Part shown: in pieces, positions 10,301 through 21,981 of the stretch
Numbering within the stretch: the first letter of the stretch is position 1
Layout of the letters: each line of letters starts with the position of its first letter
Assembly (NCBI GenBank): GCA_004335635.1
Contig: QAXH01005536.1
Coordinates: 3,469-38,989 of the forward strand
DNA length: 35,521 nucleotides
From: Chloromonas sp. AAM2
Lineage: Eukaryota > Chlorophyta > Chlorophyceae > Chlamydomonadales > Chlamydomonadaceae
Direction: 5' to 3'
Made by a program: the position numbers and the translations under genes
Notes under the pieces: model-generated
The model's input: only the letters and a program-made list of their open reading frames with translations
Database searches by the model: none
Told to the model about the DNA's origin: nothing

Positions 10301-13300
10301 CTTGATAGAATTACCACAATAGTCCACATCTGAGATGATGGCGGGGGTGGTTGTCCTGTGCAGGTTCCCGCGACCGTGTGGAAGCGTGACCTGTCGCTTG
10401 TGGGTTTGGACAAGTCCGGCTCTGTGGCCCTGGCGCTGCAGCTGTGGCCTGAACAGGCAGGACTGTTGGCGTGAGTGAGATGGGATTGAGATGGGATTGC
10501 AGTCAATGCGTGATGAGGATGTGACCATGAGGCCCCAGGAATGAGATGAGAGTGAGGTGACAGTGTGATGGATAGAGATGGATAGAGATGGGCAGAGATG
10601 GGAGTGAGATGGGAGTGAGGTCGGGGTGGGAGTCAAAGCTGTGTGCAGCATGAGTGCCTCCTTGTAGTCGTGAGCGGGGCGGCATAGCCTCCAGGGTGGG
10701 ATTACCTTGCTTGGCACCGAAGCAGTGGGGACAAAAGGGACAGCTCTGATCTCGCAAATGAACCAAACTGTTCACAACTAACTGACTTCATATGGCCATC
10801 TGTATGGATTCAACTATACTGTTTCAGATTGAATTGCGAGGTTTTCAAAACGTTTGAATACGCAACTGTCGATTGCTTTCAGGCGTGTGAAGGACCACGG
10901 TCGTGCGGAGGCCATGCTTATTGCCGCCTGGGCCATGGGCGCCAGCAGACCTCCCCCGCAAGGCGCAACCACCAAGAACAAGGCACGCCGGCGCACGGCA
11001 GCGCCTTCAGCGGACGCCAAGCAGGGGTCACAGACCGCGGCAGAGGCGCTGCGTTCGCTGATGCTTGCACGGGCGGGAGTGAGCGCGCCTGCGGCACCCA
11101 GCGACGGAGGCAAAGGCAGCGGTGCGTTCTGGGTGACTTGCCGGGTGTACATACACGGTCACACCTTTGTCACATGACATACCTGCACGCCATGCAGGAT
11201 AACTGAATCTGTTTACAGCAGGGAGTTGGTCTAAGGGCATGGGGCGGGCTGTGTGACACCCTGACCCACCTGATCCGGGAACAGAACCAAGGGCTAGGGT
11301 GGATGGCCGCACGCAGCCCTCCAGGCAGGGGGAACGTTTACCGGAAATGTTGAGCACTCTGTTGTGGTCTCCTACATTTGCTGTGTCATGGACTGTGTTC
11401 GTGTTCTGGCTTGGTTTTCATGAATTCTGTTGCGTCTGTATTGCCCGGCTGCCTGGTTTCCTACTTTCAACGGATATGGGTGTGGCCTGATTTCTGTGCT
11501 GTCAAACCAATTGTAACAGATATGTATTGATGCTGCTGCAGCTGCAGGATCCACGGCTGCACCCTCAGAGGCAGAAACGGATGAGGCAGAAACGGACGAG
11601 GAAAACAAGCCGGATATTGATCTGGCTGCTCATGCCCAGACGAAGCAGGCAGTGCAGGAAGAAAAGGAAGCAATGGTGCGCGAGCAGATTTTGTTATTGA
11701 ATGTAGGACTGGAATGTAGGGCTCTCTATGTGGAATGACCATAGCAAGGAGTCAATACGTCTGCACTACCTTGACTGCATGTTTCGGTGCAACAGGCCTC
11801 ATTCCAGCATTTCAGCCTGAGCTTGGGCTTCTCGTTCCCGTTCTGCCTTCAGTTGGCCTGCCGTGCCTGCTTTGTTCCCTGCGTTCGTTGTGTTGTCTTG
11901 CTCAGGGTAGGCCAGGGCGGTGCCCATCCTGTTCCGTGTCCTCTGACGGCTTCCCTGGTGTAAGCACATATAAGAGCACGCGTATAAGAGCAATCATGCG
12001 ATATATACAGGCCACTCTGAAGTGGTCGCAAATCAATGGATTCTCCGCAGGTGCGCGAGCGGAGCCTGTGGCCGCTGAAACTGGGCAGTCTGCGGGAGGC
12101 GGCCGCGACGGATGGGTACGGAAACCCACTGCCCACGGCAGCCAGCCCTGCCATGCCGGTACGTGGAGGGGGTTTCTGCAAGGCGTGGTGCGCATGTGGG
12201 CAGTGCCTACCAGTCCAGACTGAGGTTGGTTACAGCTGTTCAGGAGTTGTAGCAATGAAGGCCTGGGCTCGCTCATGCAATATCACAGTTTTGACGGTGG
12301 CACCGCCTCGTCAGTACCCGTTTGCGAGCGGTGGAGCGCATGCATGTGGTCCTCCCAACGTCACCTCCACAACTATTTATCCATCCTTTCAACTATTCTT
12401 GCAACTATCTATCTGTCGGTTGAAATATCTATCTCCTGTCTCCCTGGCTCAATACGTGTATGCTGTGCTTTGCTCTGCAGGTGCTCCCCCAGACAATCTC
12501 GAAAACCAGTCGTGCAGCTGCCAGCACAGAAACAGGCACAGCCAGCTTGCAGCCCAAACGCAAACGCAGCAGGATTAAAAAGCCTTCATCATTGCCAGAG
12601 ACCACACCCTCGGTGGAACCTCAGACACCAGCCACACAAGTGCTGAAGGCGAGCCAGACTGACCCTCTTAGTCAACCTCTTTCAGATACATCACAAGCCA
12701 GTATTGGTGCAGCTTCTAGTGGTGGGGTAGAAAGAGGCACTCCAAAACCAAAAAGGGGGAGGCCAGCAGGCAAGAAGAATGCCGCAACACCGGGCAAGGC
12801 GTCTCATGTGGAAACAGGGCATGCCGTTTTGCCTGCTGCACCTGAGTTTGTGGCCAAGGGTAGTGGCGCCAGTCCGGCGTGTCAGAAATCCCCAGGCAAC
12901 GTTGCTTTGGGAGTTAGAGGCGTTGTGCTGAACTTGCCTACATTACAGCAGGCGAAACTCTCAGACAGCACAGGCGCAGCAGCCAGCGGTGTCAAGGAGG
13001 CGATGCAAAGGCAGTCCACTGCAGGCATTCTGCAGAGTCTGCCAACATTGCAGCCGCAGCAGCCATCCGACTTGCAAGGGCTGCCTGATTTGCCCACGCT
13101 GCGGCAGTTTGAGTCAGTTCAGCAGGGCCTGGACGTGTCTTCGCGGAACAAGCCAGGCTATAAGGGTCGGCGCAAGTACAGCTCAGCAGTGATCGGTCAC
13201 CAGGTGGCCGAGTTGTGTGACGGGCAGTGTATACGTCCGAGTGATCATGCTATCAGTGCAGGAAGCATAAGTGAAACAGTTCATGCCCATCATCCCACGT

Positions 13301-14036
13301 ACGACTTGTGCCAAGCGCCTCCTAGTGAGGAGGATACAGCTAGAGGTGAGGTTCTGGATGCAGAATGTCCTCGGAACCCTGGGCATTTGTCATGTCTTGA
13401 CACTTTAGCAAGACAAGACCATTCCATACAGATTGCAGCACTGCGCCGCTGGCAAACTTCATTGATGAACGTCATTAAGCAGCAGAGGGATAGGTTGCAG
13501 CTTTTCAGCTGTCACAGTGATGAGCGAGTGAGCCTTGACTGTTGTAAGTACAACTATCGCACACCCTGCATACACAGTCACTGGCCCACCCTATCACAAG
13601 CACAGACTCGCAAGGTGCTGTCTCAATGTTCCCAGTACGCGCGTTCGCTTTCGCTTTGCCCAGTGATCAAGTGCTGCTGGCGCTGGGTCGTGGGCGTCTT
13701 GCCTGGCAAGTGCCCGCCCTACAAATTGATGTCAGAGAATGTTCTTGCTCTTTGTGTGGTGTCTGCTAACGCTGAGTGGTAAGCCAACTACATTGGCTGG
13801 TTGTGATCGCACATTGCTGCTGCTTGCATGCAGGGTCTGACAGCCAGTCGTCACACATACCGCACGTCTACTGGCACCAGAGAGACAGAGCGTACTGCTG
13901 GAAAGGATACATTGATGGACGCAAAAAGTGGAAATCCTTCAGTGTCCACGCTTATGGCTCCCGGGAAGCAGCCAGGGCTGCTGCCGCTGAATTCAGTGCA
14001 GCGCACCCACGTGGCATCTCCCAGTCAACCTTGTGA
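7317..14036 (+). CDS. MOC1: MOC1-type Holliday-junction resolvase with AT-hook and AP2-like C-terminal extension
   Basis: MOC1 cuts four-way DNA junctions so that chloroplast nucleoids can segregate. Exons are 7317-8399, 9073-9152, 9429-9817, 10147-10205, 10364-10470, 10883-11121, 11542-11675, 12051-12158, 12481-13543 and 13834-14036, all phase-compatible, about 1,154 residues. After a transit-like, Gln-rich leader come GVDPDSRGAVAV (near residue 334), VYDMP, AYLESTPTMPF (near 497), VGGWHGLLAMAGF, VPATVWKRDL and VKDHGRAEAMLIAAW (near 575). These match the plant MOC1 RNase-H fold with its acidic residues kept. A Ser/Asn/Gly/His-rich insert interrupts the fold. The tail carries basic KRKRSRIKK, an AT-hook KPKRGRPAGKK (near 822) and an AP2-like domain (HVYWHQRDRAYCW, KSFSVHAYGSREAARAA; near 1095-1145). 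A stop by read-through at 11177 would give a shorter resolvase, and two genes remain possible. The ATG at 7068 is an alternative start. Confidence 0.8.
11676..12050 (+). mobile_element. Introner-like intron with 10-bp target-site duplication
   Basis: The ten bases GTGCGCGAGC occur at the first position of this intron (11676-11685) and again as the first ten bases of the next exon (12051-12060). Removing 375 bases restores one uninterrupted copy and the reading frame (EAM|VRERS). That is the footprint expected of an insertion that made a target-site duplication, with the duplicated target supplying the 5' splice site GT and the element supplying the CAG. The insert contains copy B of the dispersed repeat. 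I see no clear terminal inverted repeats. An alternative donor at 11697 (AAT|GTAGGA) would also keep frame. Confidence 0.55.
11845..11971 (+). repeat. Dispersed repeat, copy B
   Basis: This copy is related to 5370-5487 over its whole length, with a longer spacer after CCTGCTTTG. It lies wholly within the introner-like intron of the resolvase gene, so the repeat is part of the inserted sequence. Confidence 0.7.
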
Positions 14037-15892
14037 TGATCCTCGTCATTTTGCCTTGCTCATGTTGGTTACAGTGACACGCCCTATTTCCAATCGTCCC
14101 AGTATCCGATCATCCTACAGGGTTGGTTACTTCCTCAAAGTAGGTCAAGTCCCTTTCTTGATGCAAACATGTATGTGATTTTTGTTGTTGCCTCCTTATC
14201 TTTATTCGATCCTAATGACCTTGCCTGCACAACCTCCCATGCTCTGTACTGCAGGCCTGTGCCGATTTTGCGTGTGCACCACGGCCTCCCTGCTGTAAAC
14301 TCTGTACAGTCACTGTCTGGGAGGGTCAAGTGTAGTGCTTTTGAAGCACACCAGCCCTTCCATTCACAAAAGTCTCCCGCCTGCTCAACTGAAGTGGTAC
14401 AAGTCAAGCAGTCTCCCGCCCATTTCACCTGTCAGGCCATGCAAAGCGTGCTAGTCAATGCGTGTCATCAAACCAGGCCAAGCGTGCCAGAACAGAATCC
14501 AGGTGTGCAGGCGCGCCAAGAAAAAGGCCATGCGTGCAAAGAGACGCGTTCATGCGCGCCACGAGCAACACGCGGGATACGCCATGCAACGAGTGGGTCC
14601 CTTGCTTGCCAGAGACTCCATGATGCGTCATGGTAAAACAAGTGCAGTAGTGTTCGCCGGTGTCGTTCCAATGTTCAGTTCCCGCCGTGTGCGCCGCTGC
14701 CTGCGCGAGGGTCCATCCACAGCCCTTGTTGCCACTGCCGTTCCTTATTGCCTGCCAAAATGATGCTGTTGCCGTGCACTGGGTGCTTGCCTCCTGGCGG
14801 CGTGCACCAAAGAGAGGCCGGGTCTTGCCCCTTTTGTAATTCAAGCTCCCAGGGCATGCACTCAGCACCCAGCGACCACAACTTGTCGGCATGCAATAAG
14901 ACGTGGGCAACGGCAGTCGCAACAAGGGCTTTGCATGGGCCCTCGCGGCTAGCGCAGGCAGGGACGCATACGTGGACACAGCGCAAACATTGGCTAACAA
15001 CGTCGGCACAACGCGCACCTGGCGCAAACTTCGGAGTGACCCAGTTTTCCGTGTGACCCATGCACCTCAGACTGTCGGATAGCCCGCAAGCGTGCTGCAA
15101 GGGCCTTTAACGCATTGCTTTTGCAACGTCTTGGCCTACCGTCCATCTTTAATAGCAAGGTGCAAGCATCACGATTTGGCGTGTGCTCCCACGCAGTTTT
15201 CTTTATCAGGCTTTCGACAGTGTGCAAGGTTCAGCGAACTTCAAACTGTTCCGGACAGAGCACACTGCCCACAATTCGATAGGCCTGGATTTGCTGCAAA
15301 TGGCGCTGGCGCCGTGAGGCAAGATAACAAAACGCCCAAGGTAGCAGTGTCCCACCTTTCAACAAAAGCTGCCAGTCCACATCCTACGTCAGAACCTTGC
15401 ACAAACGCAACCACATTACAAGAAGCTTAGCCAGGGACTAGAACGGTGTTACAAGTGTTTGAGTGTTGTCATTGCCGTGGCAAAAGTTCTGCGACCAGGG
15501 CAAACAGAGCATGGGATCAGGCAAGCATCTGTTTTCTTTGTCCACAGTGCTTTGGTGTTCTTTTCTCCTTGCGCCTTGAAGTTGCCTTCTGTTTCTCAGG
15601 GTTGGTTAGGACGGTATCCAGCCTCGTCTCTTGCACGGCTTGCTAGCGTTCGCAATCAACTCTCGATTGTGCTCTCCAAGCTACAACCTCCCCAGCTAAC
15701 CTGCTGCTTACAAGGCGGGCTGCACAACTTGCAGACAACTGAAGTGTGATTACATGGCTCTCTGACTGGCTAGATGGAGGCTGCGCTCTTGTATCCCATG
15801 CTGATCCAAGCCTGCCTGTCGCAGCGAGTCTGCAACTCTGCGTGCCCCTCCAAGCTGAGCCACCGTGTTCCTGACAATCCAGTCCAGCTCAC
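14037..15892. other. Region without a convincing gene; possible decayed coding DNA
   Basis: TGTAA at 14294-14298, about 260 bases after the resolvase stop, could be its poly(A) signal. From about 14750 to 15430 several frames read like eroded protein: GSCPFCNSSSQGMHS...SAC in one frame resembles a C-x2-C-H-C knuckle of LINE reverse transcriptases, and RKRAARAFNALLLQRLGLPS reads in another. Stops and frame changes break it up and I cannot name it. Long minus-strand frames here show no motif or splice pattern. Confidence 0.3.
15750..15754 (-). terminator. Candidate poly(A) signal TGTAA for the aldo/keto reductase gene
   Basis: On the minus strand TGTAA lies about 140 bases beyond the proposed stop at 15893. 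That is a normal distance for green-algal transcripts. Position and motif are the only evidence. Confidence 0.4.
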
Positions 15893-18800
15893 TCAACCTT
15901 TCTGCGCACAGAACAACCGCACATTGCAACGCTTGCATTTCACGCGCGCAGAAACATCATGCTCAGGTAACATCGTGAATGATAGACATACATGCATCCT
16001 GCTTGGGCCAGAGGCAAGCATCTGGCGTGCATGCAAGCAAGCTGGGCTGCAATGTTGCTGGCATGCACCCAGAAAGCAGCGCTGATACATGCATGCACAT
16101 GTGCACAACATGTTGCAGCTTGCATGTGACGAAGTTCACCATAGATGCCAATCTCACACCCACCCGGTGCGCAGCTTGCAGCCTGGCGCGTATGCGCGAC
16201 TCTGTGATGGCGTGGTGTGCTGACTTGAGGTGCGCCGGGTCCAGAGGCCGCCGCATGGACAGCTGCACGTTGGACTCGACATTGGACTGGGACTTTTGAC
16301 CGACCTACACAAAGGTGCCCCACAAACGAATAAAGTGGATATCCTGGAGATAGATGCTGTTGACCGATTCTGTGTTGCTAACAATTTCATTACCACTCAC
16401 TCACTCGTGTTTCCCACTCACTTGCACTCATTGTTCACGACTTGCATTTTTTCGTTTCCTTCAGCTGGTTGTGAAAAGGGCTTGAGGAAAGAAGCAGCAG
16501 CAGGGCAGCCGTCGAAGTGCCGCCATGTGTGCTGCTGGCCGTGTCTGCTTTCACACATGTGACTCCCACACACCTGCTCACACAGTTCCCTCTCACACAG
16601 TTCTATCTCACACATCTGCTTTGACACACCTGCTCTCACACAGTTCTCACCCACCAGCGTGGTGATAGCTCCGGGCACAGAGCGCGCGTACTGTAGGAGC
16701 TTGCTGGCTGTGGAGGTGTAGGCGGCCAGCTCCTGAACCAGGTAAAGGATATGCGGAACAGTCAATACAATGTAACATGGCTATGTCACAACAAAACAGC
16801 CAAAGCAGCCAAAGCACCAGAATCCATTCATTGGGAAGTCCTTGCCGACCTTAAGAGTCCCCCTGTCCACGTGCTGTTGAATGTTCACTGTCACTGGCGT
16901 GCCAGCCTACCGTCTCTCCCTGTTTCATAACTGTCTATCCCTGTTTGCAAGCAGTTGGATAGCTGGTGTAGCCGTGTCACGCCAACTGTGCTGGTCCACG
17001 TGCGGTGCCATGTTCTTACCCCAACCCTTGCCTGAGCTGCACCCAGCTACTCATTTGGACTTCATGACGCCACATGCACGCACCTGCATGGTGGGTTAAG
17101 TGTAAACCGGACACACCTGTGCCTGGCCCATGTGGTCTGCCATGCTCTGGATCAGCCCCGCCTCGCCCAGCGGGCCGCTGGTCATCACGCCCACGTGCAG
17201 CTGCTGGGCAGCTTCCATGAAGGTCACGTTGCGCCCCTGCACCTCCTGCCAGGGCTCCATCCAGGACTCGGCCATGGCGACATTCACCTGCAAGCAACAA
17301 ACAGGAAATCATTTCAAGCACAGGTTTGCTTAAAGCTTTGTGGTGATACAGTAGATCATTACATTCACCTGCGAGCAGCACAGGTCGAGCCGGTGTGCAT
17401 TAGCAGGTCATCGCATGGAATCACAGGTTTGTCCAAAGCGATGACATGTGGGCATAAAGTATCCAAGGGTACCAGTGCACCCTCCTGGCGGCCCTACCTA
17501 AGTTCACCTGCAAAAGTCCAGATCATGATCTGTACGAAAAGTCTGGTTCTGCAACCAATCAGTCCAAGCCCATGTTTAGATTGACCAAAGCCAGAGTGCA
17601 TTTATGACTACAAGGCCGGTATCAGGACCTTTGCAGCCTTCAGGTCCTCTGATGTCTATAGGGTACCGTGAATGGCCCTGACAGTCCACCCTGGACTGAG
17701 GCAGTTTCCTACACTGCAGCAGTTGCTCGTCTGAATTCCATGCGGGCACCTTTGCGCTTGTCTTTACTTTCTCATGTTGACGTCAGGTTTCCTGGAGAAG
17801 CTCTCTTCTTTACAGGGTAGTGGCGAGGCGACCCTGTCTGTCCCTCTCCAAGAGCCGAAGGGGTTTTCCGCTCCGGAGGAGAGAAGGGACTTTACCTTCA
17901 AGGTACGCCACCTTCCATCTCCGCCCCCCCCTCCCCTTCCTTGCCTTCTCTGCTTCTCCCCCATCTACGTATGAAAAGTCATTGGTATTTGATACTAGTT
18001 GCAGTGATGCACTGGAAGCACTCACAGGCAGCTGCACGAAGCGAAATCCATGTGTGGCTCCCCCGACTCGCTCCGCCATGTCAACCACATGAGCCAAGGA
18101 CAGGTGCACGGGGTCGCTGGGCGGTTTTCGGAAACAGTCCCACGTGGCCAGGCCATACGCCACAATCTTGCCATCAGCACGCAGGTCTGCAGCCAAATAC
18201 CATCAGAACATCTTGAAGTACACACAAGTTCAAAGGACATATCACTCCTATGACTGTGTGTTTCATGATATGGCTGGAGCCGTGGTTGATAAGCATGTAG
18301 GATCGAAAGTATAAATGGCCTTGCAAAGTGACAGCTGAGTTGAAGCATTTCAAGTCCGCCCCTGTATACTGTTGATAATGTTTTGTTGTAATAATTATGT
18401 CATGTTGACGTATTGCCTTACCTTCACACGCTTGGAAGGCTGCCTGCAATCGTGCCAGAAACATTGTGCGCCCGGCTGCGGGCAACTGGACCTCAGCGGC
18501 GTTGTGCAGATAGAACAAATCCACCTGCGGTGCATGTACACGTGTTTGCATGTGAATGAACACACCAATCACACGGACTGTGCATGTGTAACGTCAGTTT
18601 CAAAACTTAACCCACAGGGGGAAAAAGGGCACTCAAAGGAACCTCTGCAGGTCTCCAGGTGTAGCCTGTCCAAGAATAGTCATGAAGGTGTGATTCATGC
18701 ATGTACCGCTTCATGATCGTGTATGTACCGCACCGTTTCCAGGTGTAGCCTGTCCAGGCTCTGTTCCAATGAGGCCTTGATGTACCGGGGGTGCATGCTG

Positions 18801-21171
18801 TGCATGCCCTCTACCACGTCATTGAAGCTCATGGCGCCTGCCTGCAGCAGCATCAACAGCACAAGCAGTGCGACACCGGCAGCACGAGCCGGGGCTGGCC
18901 AATGCGAACATGAAGAGCAGCGCCCAGAGAAGTAGCAGGGTGTAGCAAGCAAGGAAGGCCTGACGGAATGGGAAATGGTGACAAATGCAACAAGAACGGG
19001 TATGTGCACACCAGTTTGAGACCAGCGGCAGGAGCAAGAACGTGCAGTAACCACGACAAAGGAAAGCAGCAAGACGGCAGCGTTGAGACCCTTGACAGAA
19101 CAGCCTGCATGCCAATGTCGTAATACACAACAGGAATGCAATATGCAAATCTACTCTGCTTTTCTCAGAGCTACTGCAACAACTAACGTACAAGGCGTCG
19201 CAGGTGGGCACAGTATCAATACGCGTAAGCTCTTTCTGCATGCTGTCCGACACCTTACCTTGATGAGATCATTGGCCAGATCCGGTGTAGTGAAGCCTGC
19301 CTTGGTGGATACGAACACCATGTCACGCGTGATGTCGCCGCCCTGCAAGTGTGTGATCACATGGTGGAGTGGCGCATGGGATGCGAGGGCGGATAGCATT
19401 TGGCAGCTAGAGTCCAGTTTTGATCTGATGGTTGGCTGCAGGTTCCAAGAGCTGCCCGCTCACAAAACCTAGTCAAGCCGATCTGTACGCAGTTCTCAGT
19501 CATGGGCCTGATATCAGCCTGCCCACCGCACGGCAGGCCACATGGGGCACATGGCAGAGTGACGCATGAGACACGAGTGAAGTTGGGGTGGGGGTTCTGC
19601 AGCTATAGTCCAGTTTCTATCTCCACCTCAGCTCATAGCTGCAGCAGGCAGCTCCTAGCAAATGCTCCGTCTCAAGTCCTGAACAAAGAAACCGCCACAT
19701 AACACCTGAACCCGGCCCTGCTCCCAGCACCCACACACACCTGGTGCACTGCTGTGCTTGCCGCTGCTCCCAACTGGGTGGCTGTGTCTACGTCTGGGTC
19801 CCCGGCCAATGCAGAGGCTAGCCGGTTCTGCATAGATTACGGCCAGACCATACGCCACGTTTCATGCACTAGCATGCGTATGGCATGCAGGGATAGGCAC
19901 AGGGGTATGTGCACGAACGGGAGCAATGTGGTGTGCTGCCAATGCGGGAGTGGCAGGTAGTGCGAGCACCAGCATTATGCATGTCATGCAGGCGACTCCA
20001 GCTTGGTGTGCCACAGAGGGTTGCATGGTACCCTGATGCTTCCTGTATGGTGCCTTGTGCGTCCTGCATGGTGCCTTGTGCTGCCAAATAACTGTCGAGT
20101 GGTGTTGCTGCCAAGTCTGAGCTCTGTCGGCAGGGCTAGCAGTGCCCTTAACCCACCTGCAAGGTCAATTGGCTTGGGCTCATCGTCGCCTGGTGTGAAA
20201 AGCTGGCAGCGGTGTCCCCTGCTAACATGACTGACAGGGCTGTGCCTACGCTAGCTTCCGCCCTGCCCCATCGATAGTTGCTGGCTGCATGTGCACAAGA
20301 CAATCGACATGGCAGCTTGTGCTTGAAGTCAACCTCTGCCCTCGTGTTTTGGAATCATCTTGCACTTGGCCTGTGGCTTGTTGAGCTGCTGCGGGCTGAT
20401 CTGGCTGACTAGGGCTCTGGCAGGGCACTGCATGCATCACGCAGCTGCCAACTCACCGGTATCAATGACATTCCAGCCATGCGAGACCGTGAACAGGATG
20501 GCATTGACTACTGCCTCGTCAGTGCGTGCGTCTGCGTCTCCTAGGTAGGTACCGATGCCTATCCCGCTGAGCATCAGCTGCTCATCTGCATGCACGTAAC
20601 AATTCAAACGCTGCTTGCGATGAGGTGGCTCGCGTGATGAGTAGTTCTGCACACTGCGATTGCACAATGCCACGTCTAGCGACGAACAGCAATTCGCACC
20701 TCCTGGCTTGATCTGCACCATCCGGAAGTAATCCTTGGGCACCTGGTATTGTGCCGAAATAAGCTGGCTGTACGCCAAAGTGCCCTCAGCCGTGGCACGG
20801 CCTCGATGTTTGACCTGCACATGATTATAAAGCACCAATGTGTGTGTACATTGGACTGCTGTCCTAACCATGATCATGCAAGCTTGTATGTACACCGCAC
20901 TCGCTCATTTTGTGGAGCAACGCACCCGAGCTAACCCATGGTACGAACAGCGCTCGATAGCGCACGTTGTGGGACAGAATCTCCTCAGGTTAAATGGGTC
21001 GTAGATGCATCCATTGTTTCGTGCCCGGGGCAGGCAGTCCAGGAGGACATCTTCGCATTCCGCTCCTCTCTCAGAGTAGCCAATGAATGATTCCGAGCGA
21101 TCCGCAGTGGCATGCAAAGATGCACACCAGCAGCACACTAACAGGGGCCAGATTGCGGCCCTTCGTAACAT
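15893..21171 (-). CDS. Aldo/keto reductase with signal peptide and ShKT-like cysteine-rich N-terminus
   Basis: This gene probably encodes an NAD(P)H-dependent oxidoreductase; its substrate is unknown. Minus-strand exons are 20926-21171, 20700-20814, 20457-20585, 20157-20284, 19741-19827, 19259-19342, 18734-18841, 18422-18524, 18026-18186, 17117-17287, 16655-16732 and 16164-16304, plus a possible nine-base last exon 15893-15901 (KG-stop). That is about 517 residues. All phases agree. The catalytic tetrad is present: D and Y in NVIDTASNYR, K in VFVSTKAGF, H in DLFYLHNAAE. Other family blocks are GIGIGTYLGDADARTDEAV, GMHSMHPRYIKASLEQS, AYGLATWDCFR, GFRFVQLP and PGAITTLVGQKS, the last spanning a splice. 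Residues 1-25 (AAIWPLLVCCWCASLHA) form a signal peptide. Residues 39-75 carry six cysteines (CEDVLLDC...GCIYDP...CPTTC..ERC) like a ShKT domain. The final exon is the weakest part; read-through would stop at 15963. Confidence 0.82.
16565..16650. repeat. CTCACACAGTTC tandem repeats in an aldo/keto reductase intron
   Basis: Several imperfect copies of CTCACACAGTTC and CACACCTGCT alternate immediately downstream of an exon on the minus strand. Simple intronic repeat. Confidence 0.6.
17774..17910. repeat. Possible repeat-element fragment in the longest aldo/keto reductase intron
   Basis: This stretch has open frames on both strands (plus: SVPLQEPKGFSAPEERRDF; minus: PLRLLERDRQGRLA) and an imperfect inverted repeat pairing GTCCCTCTCC (near 17839) with GGAGAGAAGGGAC (near 17878). 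It does not match the reductase, and splicing skips it cleanly (QLP|VNVAMAES). The two-strand openness suggests part of a dispersed element, not a gene. Confidence 0.3.
20042..20083. repeat. 21-bp tandem duplication in an aldo/keto reductase intron
   Basis: Two adjacent copies of CCTG(T/C)ATGGTGCCTTGTGC plus two to three bases occur in the intron between the fourth and fifth exons. No function is apparent. Confidence 0.7.
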
Positions 21172-21981
21172 GTCTGCCGGCTCGGTGGACCGGCTAGCCA
21201 GCGTCAATGCATTGTGCTTAACCTGCGCATCTACCTGGCCTGGAATGGCCGTGTCTTGGAAGAGTCATGGGGTCAGATGCAGATGGGCCACATGGCACCC
21301 ATGGTTGCCAAAACAGCGGCAATCCTTATCAAGGTGATATACTCTGCAATCTATGGTGTTGCAGGTAGAGCCCGGCTGGCCCATGCTGACCAGGTCAGGA
21401 ACTAGAAAAGTAGAACGTGGTGTCCTTACCCTATGCAAACCCTACCGGTGTGCAGCTCTTTCTGTGACAACATGTGTGCGCCCAAACAAGCGTCTAGACT
21501 GCAGTAGATGATCATCATGATAGATGGTAATGCAAGTGAGTGTGTCACCAATGGCGTCACCCATTTATGCCTGGCAGAGCGCACCTGTAGCGCGGCGCCT
21601 TCGGAACGCCCCTCATGCTCCGACATGGCCCGATGGGGCTTTTCTTTACCTGCCAGGGACGCGTTATTCAGAAGATAGTGTCAGCGAGTGTTTCGGTTAC
21701 GTACAGCTGCGAATACTCAGCTACAAATGGCTGATTGCCAACTTCTAACATCTTTATGAGTTGCGCAGCATGGATGATGACTCGCTCCATGGATGATGTC
21801 AGCATTAGAAACCCGTTCCAACCACCTTCCATTCAAATTTTGAGAGGCTTTGGCAAACAATAGCAGCCCAGAAAACAACAAGTTGCAATACGTCTTTGGT
21901 GCAGCAATGTCGGGTTCGGGTTGCTAACAGCCCGGCTCCTGCACATCAGACCTGTTGCTCGGTTTACAGGCCGATTGTCCG
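21172..21981. promoter_or_regulatory. Divergent intergenic region
   Basis: About 810 bases lie between the start codons of the aldo/keto reductase (minus) and the giant low-complexity gene (plus). Both promoters should be here. Short open frames (for example 21214-21405, plus) lack recognisable motifs or a consistent exon chain. An upstream noncoding exon for the plus-strand gene cannot be excluded. Confidence 0.4.

Noticed and set aside
14455..15027. 190-codon open frame on the minus strand
   Set aside because: No recognisable motif or splice partners. It overlaps coding-like debris on the other strand, so I do not call it a gene.
18695..19253. Overlapping hydrophobic minus-strand frames in the aldo/keto reductase locus
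   Set aside because: They run across the intron between exons 6 and 7. The reductase frame and phases identify 18734-18841 as the exon, and the rest is intronic.
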